Source of the DNA: Chloroflexota bacterium
Lineage (GTDB): Bacteria; Chloroflexota; Anaerolineae; Anaerolineales; DRMV01
DNA length: 6,953 bases
Reading direction: 5' to 3'
NCBI GenBank assembly: GCA_013153135.1
Contig: JAADFA010000156.1
Coordinates: 1-6,953, forward strand
How positions within the stretch are numbered: position 1 is the first letter of the stretch; every line of letters begins with the position of its first letter. Below are positions 5,106 to 6,953 of the stretch, in pieces. The notes beneath the pieces are model-generated. The model did not search any database and had not been told where the DNA came from. It was given only the letters and a program-made list of their open reading frames with translations. The position numbers were made by a program, and so were the translations under genes.

Positions 5106-6722
5106 CTAGCGGTAGATCTTGACCCGGCGATAAGGCTCTTCGCCTTTTGAGCGGGAGTGCAGATGAGCTTCGCGCGCCATTTCGTGTTGGATGCGCCGCA
5201 CCTTTGCAGGCGCAGGCGGCAATTCGACCGACTGACGAGTCCCTTGAAGGACAGCCTCAATCGCGGCTTGGGTTTCACGTAAGGCGCGTTCGAACGCGTC
5301 TTCATCGTCTTCGGGGGGCGCGCTACGCAGTTGGAACAAGTCTCCCAGGAAACGCTCAATTTGGGTCATGGTGTTGGCACGGAGCACGTAAATGGGCAGG
5401 CCGCGGTTTTCGGCATCGGTGACTGCGCGTTGGCGCTTGCGGTAGTAGGAGCGCAAGGTCACCATGGCCTCCGCTTCGCCCAGGTCGCGCACGACAATGG
5501 CCGGTACGTCTAACCGTTTGGCGGCTCGCAAGAGGCGGTCACGTGCCACGCCGTACGGATAGATGCGGATGGGATGCCGTGCAGCGGTGTCATGTTCAGC
5601 GGTCTCGGGGTCGGCCGCGGCATCCGAACGTTGGCGGTAGAGAGCGGCGGGGTTGCGCCAACCCGCCTCTTGCCGCCGCGGGCCTTTACGATCCCGGCGC
5701 GCCATGGGTTCGGGCGCTTCCAGGTGCTCTACGTGGATGTTGCCTTCGTCGTCCCGATAGCGCAGCTCGGGCTGCACCGGGAAGCCATGCAATAAGGCGT
5801 CCACGGCCTCGGCCACGTCTTTGTGCACGACCAGGCGGTCCCGGTCTTGGATCTCGACCAGGATGTCAAAGGTGGGCGGCGCGCGGCGCTCGAGCACGGT
5901 CTTTTGGGTGCCGCGACGCCGGGCTTCTTCGTCCGATAAGGTCACAGATTCGATGCCGCCGACGAGGTCAGACAAGGTGGGGTTGAGCAGTAGGTTCTCT
6001 AAGGTGTTACCATGGGCGGTCGCGATGAGCTGCACCCCGCGCTCCGCGATGGTGCGCGCGGCCATGGCTTCGAGCTCGCGCCCGATTTCGTCAATGACGA
6101 TGACCTCCGGGTTGTGGTTTTCGACGGCCTCAATCATGACCTCGTGCTGCAGGGATGGCGTGGGCACTTGCATCCGCCGCGCGCGACCGATGGCCGGATG
6201 AGGGATGTCGCCGTCACCGCCGATCTCGTTCGAGGTATCGACGATGACCACGCGCTTCTTTTCGGCCAAGATGCGTGCGGCCTCGCGCAGCATGGTGGTC
6301 TTGCCCACGCCTGGGCGGCCGAGCAAAAGCACGCTCTTGCCGCTTTCGATAAGGTCCTGGATGATATCGACCACGCCGTAGACCGCGCGACCGACGCGGC
6401 AGGTCAGGCCGACGACGCGACCCCGACGGTTGCGGATGGCCGCGATGCGGTGTAGGGTCCGGGGGATGCCGGCCCGGTTGTCCTCGTCGAACTCGCCGAT
6501 CCGACTGACAACGTAGTCGATTTCATCCGCGGAGACTTCGCGCTCCCGCAGCACCACTTCGCCATGGGTGAAGCGTGCGGTCGGCACGCGACCCAAGTCG
6601 AGGATGACCTCGATGAGATCGTCTGCGGGGCCAGCTGCGCGCACGGCGTTCCGGATGTCAGGAGGCAAAACAGCCAACAAAGCATCTAAGTCATCGGTAA
6701 TCTGTTGCTTCTTCGCCATCAT
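5106..6722 (-). CDS. R3H-domain AAA-type ATPase, Ycf45/SpoIIIAA-like
   Basis: Encodes 538 residues. Residues about 10-115 are an N-terminal domain of the family. The ATPase core follows, with Walker A GRPGVGKT (135-142), the family motif DTSNEIGGDGDIPHPAIG (162-179) and Walker B VIVIDE (207-212). A charged, low-complexity linker spans about 321-383. A second conserved block, HPIRIYPYGVARDRL to YVLRANT, covers 383-451. The C-terminal R3H domain (about 497-538) has R509-x3-H513 and ends RRVKIYR; R3H domains bind single-stranded nucleic acid. The true cellular role is not established. The frame is open to an ATG at 6785, but that lies in the upstream terminator, so I chose 6722, where GAGGG (6737-6733) sits 10 nt upstream. 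ATG at 6719 is equally in frame. It follows a 5S rRNA gene. Confidence 0.9.
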   Translation of the reverse strand: MMAKKQQITDDLDALLAVLPPDIRNAVRAAGPADDLIEVILDLGRVPTARFTHGEVVLREREVSADEIDYVVSRIGEFDEDNRAGIPRTLHRIAAIRNRRGRVVGLTCRVGRAVYGVVDIIQDLIESGKSVLLLGRPGVGKTTMLREAARILAEKKRVVIVDTSNEIGGDGDIPHPAIGRARRMQVPTPSLQHEVMIEAVENHNPEVIVIDEIGRELEAMAARTIAERGVQLIATAHGNTLENLLLNPTLSDLVGGIESVTLSDEEARRRGTQKTVLERRAPPTFDILVEIQDRDRLVVHKDVAEAVDALLHGFPVQPELRYRDDEGNIHVEHLEAPEPMARRDRKGPRRQEAGWRNPAALYRQRSDAAADPETAEHDTAARHPIRIYPYGVARDRLLRAAKRLDVPAIVVRDLGEAEAMVTLRSYYRKRQRAVTDAENRGLPIYVLRANTMTQIERFLGDLFQLRSAPPEDDEDAFERALRETQAAIEAVLQGTRQSVELPPAPAKVRRIQHEMAREAHLHSRSKGEEPYRRVKIYR

Positions 6723-6772
6723 GGTTCTTGTGCCCTCGAGTTCAATGAATGTAAGGATAGGGATTAAATGCG
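6723..6772 (-). other. Short gap upstream of the R3H ATPase, no convincing promoter
   Basis: Only about 50 nt separate the terminator after 5S rRNA from the ATPase start. It is AT-rich near 6748-6768. The best -10-like hexamer, TACATT (6753-6748), has only a three-of-six -35 (TTTTCG, 6776-6771) at 17 bp. The gene may use a weak promoter here or depend on read-through from the rRNA operon. Confidence 0.3.
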
Positions 6773-6799
6773 AAAAACACCCCAAAGGGTGGGGTGTTT
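6773..6799 (-). terminator. Terminator following 5S rRNA
   Basis: AAACACCCCA (6775-6784) pairs perfectly with TGGGGTGTTT (6790-6799), 10 bp with a 5-nt loop. On the minus strand the stem runs into five T (6777-6773), the outer ones being part of the stem. On the plus strand only TTT follows. It therefore fits the end of the minus-strand rRNA transcript, about 55 nt after the 5S 3' end. Confidence 0.82.
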
Positions 6800-6854
6800 C
6801 GAGATGCTGCTAGAGAAAGCCCGTCACGTCCCTAGACAGAAAAAAGCAAAGGGT

Positions 6855-6953
6855 GCTTGGCAACGCCCTACTCTCCCACGGGGTCGCCCCCGCAGTACCA
6901 TCGGCGCAGGCGGGCTTAACTTCCGGGTTCGGGATGTGACCGGGTGTACCCCC
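6855..6953 (-). rRNA. rrf: 5S ribosomal RNA, 5' end cut off by the window edge
   Basis: Read on the minus strand, the sequence runs through TACACCC, CATCCCGAAC, GAAGTTAAGC, GCGCCGATGGTACTGC, GTGGGAGAGTAGG and GTTGCCAAGC, the conserved order of bacterial 5S rRNA, including the loop E region. About 99 nt are present and roughly 18-20 nt at the 5' end are missing. The 3' end is set near 6855, where GCCAAGC should pair with the absent 5' strand; this could be off by a few bases. It is most likely the last gene of an rRNA operon continuing beyond the window. No tRNA follows it. Confidence 0.93.

Noticed and set aside
5101..5110. Palindrome GCTAGCTAGC at the R3H gene end
   Set aside because: It is short and made of the stop codon and chance repetition of CTAG, with no further structure or partner site.
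5106..6785. Longer R3H ATPase form starting at 6785 with 21 extra residues
   Set aside because: Its first codons lie inside the terminator stem (6775-6799) after 5S rRNA. The extra residues look unlike the family, and a plausible SD precedes 6722.
6773..6799. Plus-strand terminator
   Set aside because: On the plus strand the stem is followed only by TTT and there is no plus-strand gene upstream, so the minus-strand reading is preferred.
1..6953. CRISPR array, transposon ends, phage or defence genes
   Set aside because: No spaced direct repeats, transposase, integrase or nuclease motifs were seen on either strand.

Overview
The window looks like core chromosome of a moderately GC-rich bacterium, roughly 55-63 % GC where I counted by eye. 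Nearly every gene concerns ribosome structure, ribosome modification or basic housekeeping. I see no insertion sequence, phage gene, CRISPR array or tRNA. The taxon is inferred, not proven: a long L31 with a C-terminal extension, a Ycf45-like R3H ATPase and a Hal2-type phosphatase would fit a Chloroflexota (Anaerolineae-like) genome, held at moderate-to-low confidence.

Left part, plus strand (1-1378): a ribosomal protein operon, rplU (L21), rpmA (L27) and rpmE (L31). It is driven by a perfect-consensus sigma-70 type promoter (TTGACA, 17 bp, TATAAT). An 8-bp inverted repeat abuts and overlaps its -35 box. A hairpin followed by a T-run sits at the very start of the transcript and resembles an attenuator. 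The three genes are closely spaced, each has a good Shine-Dalgarno (SD) sequence, and a strong terminator follows rpmE. rpmE encodes a 157-residue protein: a normal zinc-type L31 of about 70 residues, a charged helical linker, and a domain resembling the C-terminal domain of the RNA polymerase alpha subunit. That fusion is the most striking item in the window.

Middle part, minus strand (4949 down to 1414): an apparent three-gene operon that converges on the ribosomal operon. It encodes RimO (S12 methylthiotransferase), then a Hal2/CysQ-type 3'(2'),5'-bisphosphate nucleotidase that overlaps rimO by ATGA, then an exported L,D-transpeptidase with a YkuD active site. The rimO leader carries a perfect 13-bp inverted repeat whose rimO-proximal arm contains the rimO SD. 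This could be an SD-sequestering hairpin or an operator pair, depending on where transcription starts.

Right part, minus strand (6953 down to 5063): the 3' part of a 5S rRNA gene runs off the right edge, presumably the end of an rRNA operon. A terminator follows it, then a gene for a 538-residue AAA-type ATPase with a C-terminal R3H nucleic-acid-binding domain (Ycf45/SpoIIIAA-like family), which has its own terminator.

There is no obvious new defence or mobile system. What deserves a second look is the fused L31 and the leader structures in front of rplU and rimO.
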